Shown here piece after piece: positions 44,790 to 54,670 of a stretch of DNA of 64,000 bases (within the stretch, counting starts at the first letter, position 1; each line of letters starts with the position of its first letter). The notes beneath the pieces are model-generated. The model did no database searches, was not told where the DNA came from, and saw only the letters and a program-made list of their open reading frames with translations. The stretch spans positions 419,575-483,574 of the forward strand of contig NZ_SMGQ01000011.1 in the NCBI RefSeq assembly GCF_004339095.1, in the 5' to 3' direction. The stretch is from Natranaerovirga hydrolytica (GTDB lineage: Bacteria; Bacillota; Clostridia; Lachnospirales; DSM-24629). The position numbers and the translations under genes are program-made.

Positions 44790-45515
44790 ATGAGTAAGAA
44801 TTATTTATCCTATGAATTAAAAAAGTGGTTGCGTGATCCATTACTGAGTTTTTTACTTATATACCCCCTTATATTAACTGTTATTGCAAGATTTGCTATT
44901 CCTTATACTGAAGAACAATTTCAACTAAGTCTAGAAGGGTATTATCATATCATTTTAGGTGCATTGCTTTTGATGACAGCATTAATCACAGGAGCGATTA
45001 TTGGATTCTCAATACTTGATGATCGAGATGATAACATTTTATATGCCATTGATGTATCACCTGTTAGCTTTGATTTTTTTGTAGGGTTCAGATTTTTATT
45101 AAGCTTTATCCTTACATTTATTACAAGTATTGTATCTATTATTATAATGAAAAGTGTCATTATCATACCCTTATACGCTATGCTCTTAATCCCTTTATCC
45201 ACTTCTTTATTTAGTTCTGTAGCGGCTATGACCATTAATTGTCTAGCCACTAATAAAATAGAAGGATTTGCAATGATAAAAGGTGTAGGAATGATTATTG
45301 TATTGCCTATTGTTTCAATGTTTTTTACAGATGCCAAAGAATTTTTCTTTGCTTTTGAACCTAATTTTTGGGCTATAAAAGCATTAAGTGTGTCGGCATT
45401 AGGAGAAGAGCTATTTAACCTTAATTTTTGGAGCTATTATTTTATTGGTTTTGTATATATTATACTACTTAATTTAGTTATATTTAAGGTGTTTAAGAAA
45501 CGCATAATGACTTAA
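44790..45515 (+). CDS. ABC-2-type permease, second subunit
   Basis: 241 residues from the ATG at 44790 (GGAGGTGA upstream). It starts 1 base after the previous stop. Six helices, with the SYELKKWLRDPLLSFLLIYPLIL N-terminus and DDRDDNILYAIDVSPVSFDFFVGFR loop of the family (residues about 5-27 and 75-99). It completes the TetR-ATPase-permease-permease operon. Confidence 0.8.
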   Translation: MSKNYLSYELKKWLRDPLLSFLLIYPLILTVIARFAIPYTEEQFQLSLEGYYHIILGALLLMTALITGAIIGFSILDDRDDNILYAIDVSPVSFDFFVGFRFLLSFILTFITSIVSIIIMKSVIIIPLYAMLLIPLSTSLFSSVAAMTINCLATNKIEGFAMIKGVGMIIVLPIVSMFFTDAKEFFFAFEPNFWAIKALSVSALGEELFNLNFWSYYFIGFVYIILLNLVIFKVFKKRIMT

Positions 45516-45528
45516 TCTATTGAAAATA

Positions 45529-45578
45529 AGACTTTCATTGATACCTTCTGCCTATAGCGTAGCGGAAGGTATTTTTAC
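45529..45578 (+). terminator. Operon terminator fused to dispersed repeat (copy 6)
   Basis: ATACCTTCTGC (45541-45551) pairs with GCGGAAGGTAT (45562-45572), then T5. The preceding AGACTTTCATTGATA (45529-45543) is an exact 15-base match to the reverse strand of 37296-37310. Confidence 0.7.
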
Positions 45579-45689
45579 AAGTTAATATTTCATCTTTTAT
45601 TTGTAGCGTTTTTTATGTACAATGTAGTATATAAGACCAGTCAAAAAAGGAGAACATTTATCCTTTTTAATCATTAAGGAGTTGAACCA

Positions 45690-46646
45690 ATGAAAATAAT
45701 CATATATAGTTATAGAAAAGATGAAGCAGCATTTATTGAACAGTTTAGAAAGAAGTACACTGTTGAACTGGTTCTAAGTAAAGAACCACCAACACTTGAA
45801 AATGTACATTTGGCATCAGGTTGTGATTGCATTAGTATTGTTACAACGCCAATGGATTCTGCTTTATTAGACAAATTTAAGGCAATCGATGTGAGATACA
45901 TTTCTACTAGAACAATAGGTTATGAGCATATAGATATAGCCCATGCTAAAATAATCGGCATTGAAGTTGGCAATGTGAGTTATTCTCCAAATACAGTTGC
46001 AGAATATACAGTAATGCTTATGCTGATGAGTTTGAGAAAAGTAAACACCTTATTAGAACGTAGTAAAGTACAAGATTATTCTTTGAAAAATTTACAAGGA
46101 AAAGAACTCCGTAACCAAACCGTAGGGGTTATTGGAACAGGAAGAATTGGAGAAACGGTTATCAATATTTTGAATGGGTTTGGTTGTCATATTATGGCAT
46201 ATGACTTGTATGAAAAAGATCATTTAAAAGACCATGTACACTATGTACCTTTTGATCAACTGTTAAAAGAGAGTGATATCATAACAATGCACCTTCCTGC
46301 AACTGAAGATAACCAGCATTTAATTAATAAAAAAACCATCCAATTGATGAAAGATAATGTTCTTCTTATTAATACATCCAGAGGAACGTTAATTCATACA
46401 AATGATTTAATTGATGCCATTGAAAATCAAAAAATAGGTGGAGCAGCCTTAGATGTTATTGAAAATGAGAAGGATATCTTTTATAAAGATTTTAAATATA
46501 AAATTGTTAATCATAAACCATTAGCACTATTAAAATCATACCCTAATGTCATCATTACACCACATACTGCATTCTACACAGATCAAGCTGTTAGTGATAT
46601 GATTGAACATTCAATAATACAATGTTTAGATTTTATGAATAAATAG
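45690..46646 (+). CDS. D-2-hydroxyacid dehydrogenase (VanH/D-lactate dehydrogenase-like)
   Basis: 318 residues. Reduces a 2-keto acid to the D-hydroxyacid with NAD(P)H. The nucleotide-binding GTGRIGE motif (about 148), catalytic Arg in NTSRGTL, Glu in DVIENEKDIFY and His in TPHTAFYT fit the family. TRTIGYEHIDI and YSPNTVAEYTVMLML are typical of D-lactate and VanH-like dehydrogenases. No van ligase or D,D-peptidase is nearby, so fermentation to D-lactate is more likely than glycopeptide resistance. AAGGAG precedes the ATG. Confidence 0.88.
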   Translation: MKIIIYSYRKDEAAFIEQFRKKYTVELVLSKEPPTLENVHLASGCDCISIVTTPMDSALLDKFKAIDVRYISTRTIGYEHIDIAHAKIIGIEVGNVSYSPNTVAEYTVMLMLMSLRKVNTLLERSKVQDYSLKNLQGKELRNQTVGVIGTGRIGETVINILNGFGCHIMAYDLYEKDHLKDHVHYVPFDQLLKESDIITMHLPATEDNQHLINKKTIQLMKDNVLLINTSRGTLIHTNDLIDAIENQKIGGAALDVIENEKDIFYKDFKYKIVNHKPLALLKSYPNVIITPHTAFYTDQAVSDMIEHSIIQCLDFMNK

Positions 46647-46949
46647 TGAGTCAAAAAAAAAGATATATCATTGTTAAAAGTTCTTACTAAAGTCCTTTTT
46701 AAAAAATTTGTTATTGCTTTTTCGTTGATATTTTGATATAGTGTTATCTTGTGACAATCAATTTATAAAAAAGTGTGTTTATGCAAATGGTTTATTATGG
46801 TTTTTAAAAATTTTTTTAAAAATACAGCAATTAATATCCCTGTTCAAAAACAGGGGTTTTTTATGCGAAAAAATCCATATTATTAGTAAAAAGTATAAAC
46901 ATATACCAATAAACTTATAAAAAACACTAGAAATGACAAGGAGAAAACG
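46647..46949. other. Leader/spacer before the SulP gene
   Basis: An AT-rich spacer with one clear element, the terminator at 46838-46862. I see no coding frame. Confidence 0.45.
46838..46862 (+). terminator. Terminator hairpin upstream of the SulP gene (possible attenuator)
   Basis: CCCTGTT (46838-46844) pairs with AACAGGG (46849-46855), followed by T6. It is about 190 bases past the dehydrogenase stop and 87 before the transporter start, so it may end the former transcript or attenuate the latter. Confidence 0.7.
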
Positions 46950-48557
46950 ATGACAGAAAAACTAAAAAGAAATCTTAACAACTACATTCTAAAAATGACT
47001 CAATTATTTAGTAAAAACAAACAATATATTCGTAATGATATTTTATCTGGACTAACAGTGGCATTGGCTCTCATTCCTGAATCAGTGGCATTTGCTTTTG
47101 TAGCAGGGGTTAGCCCAATTTTAAGTTTGCAAACAGCCGTAGTCATTGGACTGGTAGCAGCTGTTATAACCGGTAGACCAGGTATGATTAGTTCGTCTAC
47201 GGCTGCAATATCTGTAGTATTTGCCTCTTTAATTGCCCAACATGGATTAGAATATCTATTTGCAACCGTTGTACTTATGGGGATTATCCAAGTATCCATT
47301 GGATTGCTAAAACTGGGACGCTTTGCAAGAATTATTCCATATTCTGTTATGCTAGGTTTTCTGAATGGCTTATCCATTGTTATGTTCTTGGCTCAATGGT
47401 CACAGTTTAAAGTAGATACTGTTGTAATGGTAGACGGTGTAGAAACGGTACAACAATCATGGTTGCCTACAGGTGATTTTGCAATCATGCTAATATTTGT
47501 TGCTATAACAATGGCCATTATACATTTTGTACCTAAGATGACAAAAGCGGTTCCTTCTAGTTTAGTAGCTATTGTGGTGATGACACTTGTAGCCGTTATA
47601 TTAGGTCGATTTGGGTACCACTTGCGAAACGTACAGGATTTTGCAGGAATGGAATTATCCGGTGGATTGCCTAGTTTCCATATTCCACAAGTGGCTTTTA
47701 GCATAGATATGTTTAAGATTATTCTTCCATATGCAATCATTGGAGCACTAGTTGGTTTAACAGAAGCTGTACTTACCCTTAGAGTTATTGATGAAATGAC
47801 CGATACAAAAGGAAATACCAATAAAGAATGTATTGCCCAAGGGATTGCCAATACAGTGAATGGTTTTTTTGGCGGAATGGGCGGAGATGCAATGATCGGT
47901 CAATCGATTATTAACATAAAATCCGGTGGACGAACAAGGTTGTCAGGAATTGTAGCAGCTTCAGCACTTATGATTTTCATTATGTTTGCATCTAGTTTTG
48001 TTAATGCCATTCCATTAGCAGCTTTAGTAGGTGTAATGTTTATGGTAGTGGTTGGAACATTTAAGTGGGAAAGTTTAAGGTACGGTAAAAAAATACCCAA
48101 GCAGGACTTTTTAGTAATTATTGTTGTTTCAGCAGTTACAGTTTTTGCAGATTTAGCAACAGCCGTTATCATAGGGGTTATTTTATCTTCTTTGATTTTT
48201 TCTTGGGAAAAAGGAAAAGGGATTTATGCAAATGTTGAAAATAACAAAGATGGTAGCAGGACGTATAAAATTAATGGTTCCGTATTCTTTGGTTCGGTTC
48301 TAAACTTTAAAGAGTTATTTGATATTCATAATGATCCTGAAGAGGTTATTATTGATTTTAAATATGCAATTGTTACAGACCATTCAGGAATTGAAGCCAT
48401 TCATTCTATAGCAGAAAAATACCATCTTGAAGGTAAAAAAGTTACATTAATTCGATTAAGCAAAAATTGTCAATCGCTCTTTGACAATGCTCAAACCATT
48501 GTTAATGTAAACATTGATCCTACAAAAGAATCCAAAACACTTTATCCTTATGTTTAA
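46950..48557 (+). CDS. SulP-family anion transporter with STAS domain
   Basis: 535 residues. About 12-14 membrane helices carry the family opening DILSGLTVALALIPESVAFAF (from about residue 30) and GFLNGLSIVMFLAQWS. A C-terminal STAS domain (from about 430, EVIIDFKYAIVTDHSGIEAIHSI) follows. SulP proteins move sulfate, bicarbonate or dicarboxylates; the substrate here is not decided by sequence. AAGGAG precedes the ATG. A terminator follows, so it is monocistronic. Confidence 0.9.
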   Translation: MTEKLKRNLNNYILKMTQLFSKNKQYIRNDILSGLTVALALIPESVAFAFVAGVSPILSLQTAVVIGLVAAVITGRPGMISSSTAAISVVFASLIAQHGLEYLFATVVLMGIIQVSIGLLKLGRFARIIPYSVMLGFLNGLSIVMFLAQWSQFKVDTVVMVDGVETVQQSWLPTGDFAIMLIFVAITMAIIHFVPKMTKAVPSSLVAIVVMTLVAVILGRFGYHLRNVQDFAGMELSGGLPSFHIPQVAFSIDMFKIILPYAIIGALVGLTEAVLTLRVIDEMTDTKGNTNKECIAQGIANTVNGFFGGMGGDAMIGQSIINIKSGGRTRLSGIVAASALMIFIMFASSFVNAIPLAALVGVMFMVVVGTFKWESLRYGKKIPKQDFLVIIVVSAVTVFADLATAVIIGVILSSLIFSWEKGKGIYANVENNKDGSRTYKINGSVFFGSVLNFKELFDIHNDPEEVIIDFKYAIVTDHSGIEAIHSIAEKYHLEGKKVTLIRLSKNCQSLFDNAQTIVNVNIDPTKESKTLYPYV

Positions 48558-48566
48558 AGAACAACT

Positions 48567-48598
48567 CATCATTTTAATAGAATGATGGTTTTTTTTTA
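48567..48598 (+). terminator. Terminator of the SulP gene
   Basis: CATCATT (48567-48573) pairs with AATGATG (48581-48587), then GT9. Confidence 0.85.
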
Positions 48599-48686
48599 AT
48601 AAATATTTAAGAAAAATTATAATCGTTTTTTAAGAAGTATGTGTTATGATAATCATAAGATATATCTTAAAGAATTAGGAGGCAAT

Positions 48687-49379
48687 ATGCATATGTATAA
48701 TATACTGGTTGTAGATGATGAAAAAGAAATAACAGACGGAATAGAAATTTATTTAAAAAACCAAAATTACAATGTTTTTAAAGCTTATGATGGTGAAGAA
48801 GCTTTAGAAATATTCAATCAAGAAGAGATTCATTTGATCTTAATTGATATAATGATGCCAAAATTAGATGGTACCAATGCAACCATAAAAATTAGAGAAA
48901 CCAGTAAAGTACCTATTATTTTCTTATCTGCAAAATCAGAAGATGTGGATAAAATATGGGGATTGAATGTAGGCGCAGACGATTACATTACTAAACCATT
49001 TAATCCAATGGAATTACTGGCTAGAGTTAATTCCAACTTAAGAAGGTATACGGATTATTCTAATACAAAAGAAATCAATGAAGATATTATTAAAATAGGT
49101 GGTATTGAGTTAAGGGATGAAAGCAAAGAAGTTTATGTAGACGGGGAATTGATAAAAATCACACCCATACAATATAAAATATTACATTTACTGATGAGCC
49201 ATCCTAATAGAGTTTTTTCTATAGAAGAAATATATGAAAAAGTATGGCAAGAACCAGCATATAGTCCTGATACAGTAACGGTTCATATTAAACGCATACG
49301 AGAAAAAATTGAAATTAACACAAAAGAGCCTAAATATTTAAAGGTGGTGTGGGGAATTGGATATAAATTCGAAGGATGA
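48687..49379 (+). CDS. OmpR/PhoB-type response regulator
   Basis: 230 residues from the ATG at 48687 (AGGAGG 4 bases upstream; the ATG at 48693 is also possible). The receiver domain shows VVDDEKE, the phosphorylated Asp in LIDIMMPKLDG and Lys in DYITKPF. The C-terminal winged helix has LTPIQYK-like ITPIQYKILHLLMSHP and TVTVHIKRIREKIE. The kinase gene starts inside its 3' end, so the two form a two-component system. Targets are unknown. Confidence 0.93.
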   Translation: MHMYNILVVDDEKEITDGIEIYLKNQNYNVFKAYDGEEALEIFNQEEIHLILIDIMMPKLDGTNATIKIRETSKVPIIFLSAKSEDVDKIWGLNVGADDYITKPFNPMELLARVNSNLRRYTDYSNTKEINEDIIKIGGIELRDESKEVYVDGELIKITPIQYKILHLLMSHPNRVFSIEEIYEKVWQEPAYSPDTVTVHIKRIREKIEINTKEPKYLKVVWGIGYKFEG

Positions 49380-51537
49380 TACCAAAAATACGACAACAGA
49401 AGCAGAAGAAGTCAAAAAAGAAATGACTCAATCTAACTTAGAAGATACCAATGCGTCAATTGATGAGGACTTAGAATCACCTGTACAAAAAGCTTCAAAT
49501 AACAAGCCAAATAAAGATAAAAAAATAGCTTATAATTTTATAACTTTTATTATGCTGTTAATATTAGCTATTTTGTCCGTATTGAGTTTTAGCGAGTTTA
49601 GAGAACAGTATTATGATACTGAGGGTGATATAAAAAATTATATTACCAGTCATTATTTTTCAAATGACTTAGCTCTTTTTAATAATTATTTATATCGTAC
49701 CAAAGTATTAGATGAACAATATTGGAATCAATACGAGAATGTAGAAAGTATAAATTATATTATAACGAATGAAAGTGGATCCATTTATCATACAAATGCA
49801 GATGACCCTAATGAGATGATGGAAGGATTAGATGAGAGTGTTTTTTATTTAAAAATAACCTTTGATGAAAAAGGAGAAATATTATTAGATACACCTCATA
49901 ACACGCTTATGGATAAGTATTTGTTTAGTCATTATCATTCTAATCTGATGACAGCTGAATCTATAGCAAATGAAGAAGTTATAGATGAAAGTCAAAATGA
50001 TGCACTATTTGATGAAGATGATTTTAATATAACCATCACTTATCGTCTTGCAGATAACTTTGAAACATATGATGACATTTTTGTTCAAAGTATGAAATCT
50101 ATGAGTATAAATAACAGTTTAATACACTTAATTCTTATTATAGCCATTATAAGCATCATTATTTTAATAACCATTGCTTTTAGTGTACCTTATAGTATAC
50201 AAAAAAGAACCCTTATCTGTGATGTCTTCAATAAGACATTTTTAGAGATTAAAGGTTTTATATTACTTGGATGGTTCATTTTGCTCTTTTTAGGAGGCGT
50301 ACTAATTAATGACTTTTATTTTAGGAATGGTTCAATATTCGTTAATATAATATATAATCAAGATATGTATTTTTATACTTTGGGATTTATGATAACCTTT
50401 GTCATTTTTTTATTAATTTATTTATGTATCGTCTATTTAAAGTACATTTACTATAATGGATTCGTTAACGCCGTGATAAAAAATAGTTTAATCATTCGTT
50501 TGTTTATGTGGTTGTATAAAATAATTACTGAACCTATTAAACAGATTTTAGCAATTGATATTACAAAAGAATATCAAAGTAAATTAATTGGCATAGCAGT
50601 CGTTAACATAATATTATTATGGTTAATGTTTGTTTCAAGAAGTATATTAACCTTTTTCATTGTAATTGCCTACAGTGTGTTTTTATTAAAATATTTACTA
50701 AAATTCTTGAATGAACTTAAATCATTGTATAATGCTAGCAGTCAGTTAGCAGAAGGTGACTTTGATATTACTTTAGAAGAAGAAGGACTGTTAGAGCCTA
50801 TTGATAAGAATTTGAATAACATAAAAGAAAGTTTTCAATTGGCAGTAGACAAAGAAATTAAAAGTCAGCGTATGAAAGCCGAACTGATTTCTAATGTTTC
50901 CCATGACCTAAAGACACCATTAACATCTATTATTACCTATGTGGATTTATTAAAAGAAAAGAATCTAACAGAACAAGATCAGGAGAAATATGTTGAGATA
51001 CTAGAAAAAAAATCTAAACGATTAAAAATCCTGATAGAAGATTTATTTGAAGCAAGTAAAGCAAGTACGGGCACAATAGAACTTAATACAGAAAAATTAG
51101 ATGTTGTTGCTTTATTTAGACAAACCATAGGTGAGCTAGAAGAAATTATTAAGGATAGTGAACTAACTTTTAAAATGAACTTACCTGAAGATAAGGTGTT
51201 TTGTCAATTAGATGGTCAGAGGACTTATCGAATATTTGAAAATATAATGAGTAATATCTTTAAGTATTCTCTAAAAAACTCAAGAGTTTATATTGATGTT
51301 ATAGATGAAGAACAAAATATTACATTTATATTTAAAAATATATCTGCTTATGAGATGAATTTTGATGCCAAAGAAATTATAGAAAGATTTGTTAGAGGCG
51401 ATGAATCAAGAAATCAGGAAGGTTCAGGATTAGGTCTTTCTATTGCAAAAAGTTTAGTAGAATTACAAAATGGAACATTAGATATTAATATTGACGGAGA
51501 TTTATTTAAGATAATCATTTCATTTGCTAAAGTATAA
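49357..51537 (+). CDS. Large multi-pass sensor histidine kinase
   Basis: 726 residues. An acidic cytosolic tail (1-45), helix 1 (about 48-66), an outside sensor of about 185 residues, then five or so helices (about 257-280, 300-318, 338-360, 410-445), HAMP-like LAEGDFDITLEEEGLLEPI, HisKA with SNVSHDLKTPLTS (about 515) and HATPase with ENIMSNIFKYS and GSGLGLSIAK (about 690). The probable TTG start overlaps the regulator by 23 bases; AGGTGG lies about 10 bases upstream. The VanS-like transmitter suggests an envelope signal. Confidence 0.88.
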   Translation: MDINSKDDTKNTTTEAEEVKKEMTQSNLEDTNASIDEDLESPVQKASNNKPNKDKKIAYNFITFIMLLILAILSVLSFSEFREQYYDTEGDIKNYITSHYFSNDLALFNNYLYRTKVLDEQYWNQYENVESINYIITNESGSIYHTNADDPNEMMEGLDESVFYLKITFDEKGEILLDTPHNTLMDKYLFSHYHSNLMTAESIANEEVIDESQNDALFDEDDFNITITYRLADNFETYDDIFVQSMKSMSINNSLIHLILIIAIISIIILITIAFSVPYSIQKRTLICDVFNKTFLEIKGFILLGWFILLFLGGVLINDFYFRNGSIFVNIIYNQDMYFYTLGFMITFVIFLLIYLCIVYLKYIYYNGFVNAVIKNSLIIRLFMWLYKIITEPIKQILAIDITKEYQSKLIGIAVVNIILLWLMFVSRSILTFFIVIAYSVFLLKYLLKFLNELKSLYNASSQLAEGDFDITLEEEGLLEPIDKNLNNIKESFQLAVDKEIKSQRMKAELISNVSHDLKTPLTSIITYVDLLKEKNLTEQDQEKYVEILEKKSKRLKILIEDLFEASKASTGTIELNTEKLDVVALFRQTIGELEEIIKDSELTFKMNLPEDKVFCQLDGQRTYRIFENIMSNIFKYSLKNSRVYIDVIDEEQNITFIFKNISAYEMNFDAKEIIERFVRGDESRNQEGSGLGLSIAKSLVELQNGTLDINIDGDLFKIIISFAKV

Positions 51538-51542
51538 GTTTG

Positions 51543-51583
51543 AAAACCAAACCCATAATCAGATTATAGGTTTGGTTTTTATA
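51543..51583 (+). terminator. Terminator of the two-component operon
   Basis: A 16-base arm (51545-51560) pairs with 51562-51577 with one mismatch, then T4. The core is AACCAAACC with GGTTTGGTT. Confidence 0.8.
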
Positions 51584-51658
51584 ATCATATATACGATGAT
51601 AAGATATTGTAATAAAATTGGAAATATATTATACTTAATAAGTAACGATTGCAAGGAT

Positions 51659-51682
51659 GCCTCGGTTTTTCGAGGCTCTTTT
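51659..51682 (+). terminator. Short hairpin in the leader of the GGDEF gene
   Basis: GCCTCG (51659-51664) pairs with CGAGGC (51671-51676) over GTTTTT, then TCTTTT. It is separate from the operon terminator just upstream and lies 60 bases before the GGDEF start, so it may be an attenuator or end a very short RNA. Confidence 0.55.
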
Positions 51683-51743
51683 AAATTCTAATATAATCTT
51701 TATAAAAAACATATAGCTTTATGACACTAGGAGACGATGCTTT

Positions 51744-53423
51744 ATGAGTAGTATAAGAAAAAACATAATCTTTACGCTTACATTTCTATTCGTATTTGTA
51801 ATGATGGTGTTTCTATTAGCACAAACGGTACACGATGAAAATCACTCTGTTATTCAAGGCAATATTGTAACCTTAGATAATAATTGGACCGTTAGCTATG
51901 AAGACACCACTCTTGAAAATGTAATCCTTCCCATTGATTTAAAATTAGATGAAAGTACTGTTTATAAAGCAACAACTATTCTATCTGAAGCTTATAAGGA
52001 TAGTACGCATTTGCTATTAAGGTCTTCTATGCAAAATATAAATATTTATCTTGATGATAGCTTAATTTATACATACGAAAAAAATAAAGATATCAGATTT
52101 GGTAACACTTTAGCTAGTCTTTGGTTACTACTTGATTTACCAGAAGAATATGAAGGAAAAGAATTGACTTTGGTGATGGAAAGTTCCGTTTCTTTTTTCT
52201 CTGGCATTATAAATGAAATTCAATTAGGTACGCCCCAAATGCTTGTCTTTAATATCTTAAAAAGTGAATTAACAGGGATAATCACTTTTGCTATTCTTTT
52301 TTTTATTGGAGTATTTCTAATTATCACATCCTTTTTCATTAAATTATCTGAAGATAGTAGAGTGCTTTACCTTGGATTGTGGGGTGTCGTAACAAGCATA
52401 TGGATACTATCAGAAGCTAGACTGCTTCAATTTTTCACAGGAAACAAATTTATTATAGGAGGCATCAGTTATATGATGATTCCATTAATAGGTATGTTTT
52501 TAACCTTATATATAAAAGAAGCTATAATTATAGAAAAGAGAAACAAACGACTAATGAGGATTATTGCTATACTATATGCTTGTTTTTTATGTCACTCTAT
52601 GTTATTTCAAACCCTAGGCATACAATCGTTTATTGAATCTCTCAATTATCATCTAATCCTTATGGTCTTAATGAATCTAGGTATTATTATCATTATGTTA
52701 TTGGAATGGATTGATCATAAAAACGAAAGGGTTAAACAGCTTTTTAACTATATGATTGTATTAGCTGTGACTCTTTTATTGGAGACTTTTACTTTTTACA
52801 GTGAACGATTTAGTTTCACATCTCAGTTTCTTCGTATAGGTATACTGATATTTTTCGGACTGTTGCTTAAAGATTATTATCATTTTGTTAAAGATCGTAT
52901 AGCCATCCAAAAAGAACATTTACTATTAGAAAAACTGGCTTACAGAGATTTGTTAGCAGGTGGGTATAATCGTACCGCATATGAAAGGGACTTAGATGTT
53001 TTATTAAAAAAGAAAAAAAGATTTAGATTGATTTTAATTGACGTAAACAATTTAAAATGGATTAATGATAATTACGGTCATAAATATGGGGATGATACTA
53101 TAAAAAAAGTATATGAATTAATGCAAGAAACATTTAAGACCATAGGAAGATGTTATCGTATAGGTGGAGATGAATTTGCTATTCTTATGAAGAATACTGA
53201 TGAAAACATTTATAAGCAATGCATTAAAGGGTTAAGAAAAGACCTTGAAATCTGTGGAGAGAATCTGCCTTATTTAGTAGATATTGCAGTTGGTCATAGT
53301 GTTTTTAATCCTAATAAAGGGGATACATATGTAAAATTTTATCAAGAAGTAGATCAAAAAATGTATGCAGATAAGATAAAAAGAAAAAGACGTACACAAG
53401 AAATAATGTACGCCAAGAATTGA
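51744..53423 (+). CDS. Membrane diguanylate cyclase (7TM + GGDEF)
   Basis: 559 residues. Makes cyclic di-GMP at the membrane. An N-terminal anchor (about 9-26), an outside beta-sandwich domain (about 30-175, LLLRSSMQNINIYLDDSLIY), seven membrane helices (about 180-380; 7TM-DISM layout) and a cytosolic GGDEF domain with an intact RIGGDEFAIL (about 472). IDVNNLKWINDNYGHKYGDD is the substrate-binding segment. AGGAG precedes the ATG. No EAL domain is present. Confidence 0.9.
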   Translation: MSSIRKNIIFTLTFLFVFVMMVFLLAQTVHDENHSVIQGNIVTLDNNWTVSYEDTTLENVILPIDLKLDESTVYKATTILSEAYKDSTHLLLRSSMQNINIYLDDSLIYTYEKNKDIRFGNTLASLWLLLDLPEEYEGKELTLVMESSVSFFSGIINEIQLGTPQMLVFNILKSELTGIITFAILFFIGVFLIITSFFIKLSEDSRVLYLGLWGVVTSIWILSEARLLQFFTGNKFIIGGISYMMIPLIGMFLTLYIKEAIIIEKRNKRLMRIIAILYACFLCHSMLFQTLGIQSFIESLNYHLILMVLMNLGIIIIMLLEWIDHKNERVKQLFNYMIVLAVTLLLETFTFYSERFSFTSQFLRIGILIFFGLLLKDYYHFVKDRIAIQKEHLLLEKLAYRDLLAGGYNRTAYERDLDVLLKKKKRFRLILIDVNNLKWINDNYGHKYGDDTIKKVYELMQETFKTIGRCYRIGGDEFAILMKNTDENIYKQCIKGLRKDLEICGENLPYLVDIAVGHSVFNPNKGDTYVKFYQEVDQKMYADKIKRKRRTQEIMYAKN

Positions 53424-53479
53424 TACATACACCATCAAAGGTTTAACTTAATGAAATTGTTTGTAAAAGGAGGAAGACT

Positions 53480-54235
53480 ATGAATTATTATATTGTAACA
53501 GGAGCTTCAAAGGGATTAGGGTTAGGAATTGTAAATAATCTGATCGACCCTAAAAATAATATCATATGTATTTCTAGAAATAAAAATGAAACGATTATTA
53601 AACGTGCTAAATCTGAAGGCTGTCAATTGAATTATTTTGAATATGATTTGAATCATGTAGAAGGTATAGATGATTTAATAGACAAGATTTTTTCAATAAT
53701 TGATACAAACAAAGTAAAATCCATTACTTTAATTAATAATGCTGGTGTAGTAACCCCTATAAAACCTATTGGAAAAACGGATAGTAACGCAATGATAAAA
53801 AGCATTCATATTAATACCATTGCGCCTATGATTTTAGCATCACAATTCATTACCCATACAAAAGACTTTAATTGTACTCGAAAAATCTGCAATATCTCCT
53901 CAGGTGCAGGAAGCAATCCATATTATGGGTGGGGGACTTATTGCACTTCAAAAGCAGCAATGGATATGTTTGGAAGATGTGTTGGAGTAGAGCAAGAAAA
54001 AGAAAATAATCCAGTCAAAATCATCTCTTTTTCACCTGGTATAATTGATACACCAATGCAAGAAATTATTAGAGAGTCAAATGAAGATGATTTTGAGCTG
54101 ATTCATAAGTTCCGAAAGTTTAAAGAAGATGGTGCATTAAGATCGCCTGATTTTGTGGCTAAGAAAGTCATTGAAGCAATCAATAAAAAAGATCTAGATA
54201 ATGGCTCTTTAATTCATATTATGGATTTGATTTGA
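53480..54235 (+). CDS. Short-chain dehydrogenase/reductase (YueD/sepiapterin reductase-like)
   Basis: 251 residues. NADP-binding TGASKGLGLG (about 7), NNAGV, catalytic Ser in ISSGAG and YCTSK (Tyr and Lys, about 155) are intact, and SFSPGIIDTPMQ follows. The closest recognisable type is the Bacillus YueD (benzil reductase) group of the SDR family; the natural substrate is unknown. AAAGGAGG precedes the ATG, 57 bases after the GGDEF gene. A long-stem terminator follows. Confidence 0.88.
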   Translation: MNYYIVTGASKGLGLGIVNNLIDPKNNIICISRNKNETIIKRAKSEGCQLNYFEYDLNHVEGIDDLIDKIFSIIDTNKVKSITLINNAGVVTPIKPIGKTDSNAMIKSIHINTIAPMILASQFITHTKDFNCTRKICNISSGAGSNPYYGWGTYCTSKAAMDMFGRCVGVEQEKENNPVKIISFSPGIIDTPMQEIIRESNEDDFELIHKFRKFKEDGALRSPDFVAKKVIEAINKKDLDNGSLIHIMDLI

Positions 54236-54324
54236 AAGAACCGTTCAAAACGTTGAAACAATAATTTTACCGGTATCTTTTCGTTAAAGTTGTGTTTAGC
54301 GCATAGTTAAATAATTATTTTTAT

Positions 54325-54374
54325 TAGTAGATATTGAAATGAATTTCTGTTTTACTTTATTTCAATATCTACTA
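54325..54374 (+). terminator. Long hairpin after the SDR gene
   Basis: A perfect 16-bp stem joins TAGTAGATATTGAAAT (54325-54340) to 54359-54374 over an 18-base loop. The region 54375-54670 is AT-rich and I see no gene in it. Confidence 0.7.
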
Positions 54375-54670
54375 CTCTTTATATCCGTATAAAACAAAAT
54401 TGATTTTTTATCTTTTTGTGTCTTTGTAGAATGCATACCTTCATATTTTATATGAACAGAAAACTTCCTTATTCGTTATGAGCTCTGGTAAATTACTTTA
54501 ATGATATATAGTCTCGTTTTTTCAGTTGCATAAATGATATCCCTTTCCATTTTTATACCAATAATATTTCCTTTAAAATCAAGAAATTCTTTAACGGATT
54601 CTTCTACTTTATATTAAAGAGTAATTATTATAAATGAATTATAATTTCTATGTTATTACATATAATAATA

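Noticed and set aside
45690-46646. VanH-like enzyme plus the two-component system at 48.7 kb as a vancomycin cluster
   Set aside because: There is no D-Ala-D-Lac ligase or VanX, and a SulP gene with terminators separates them.
47000-48172. Three long minus-strand frames inside the SulP gene
   Set aside because: They are antisense to a clear transporter, rich in Thr, Ile and Ala, and without start sites.
49357-49423. Later ATG as the histidine kinase start
   Set aside because: The TTG with AGGTGG upstream and overlap with the regulator gene fits coupling better, though this is not certain.
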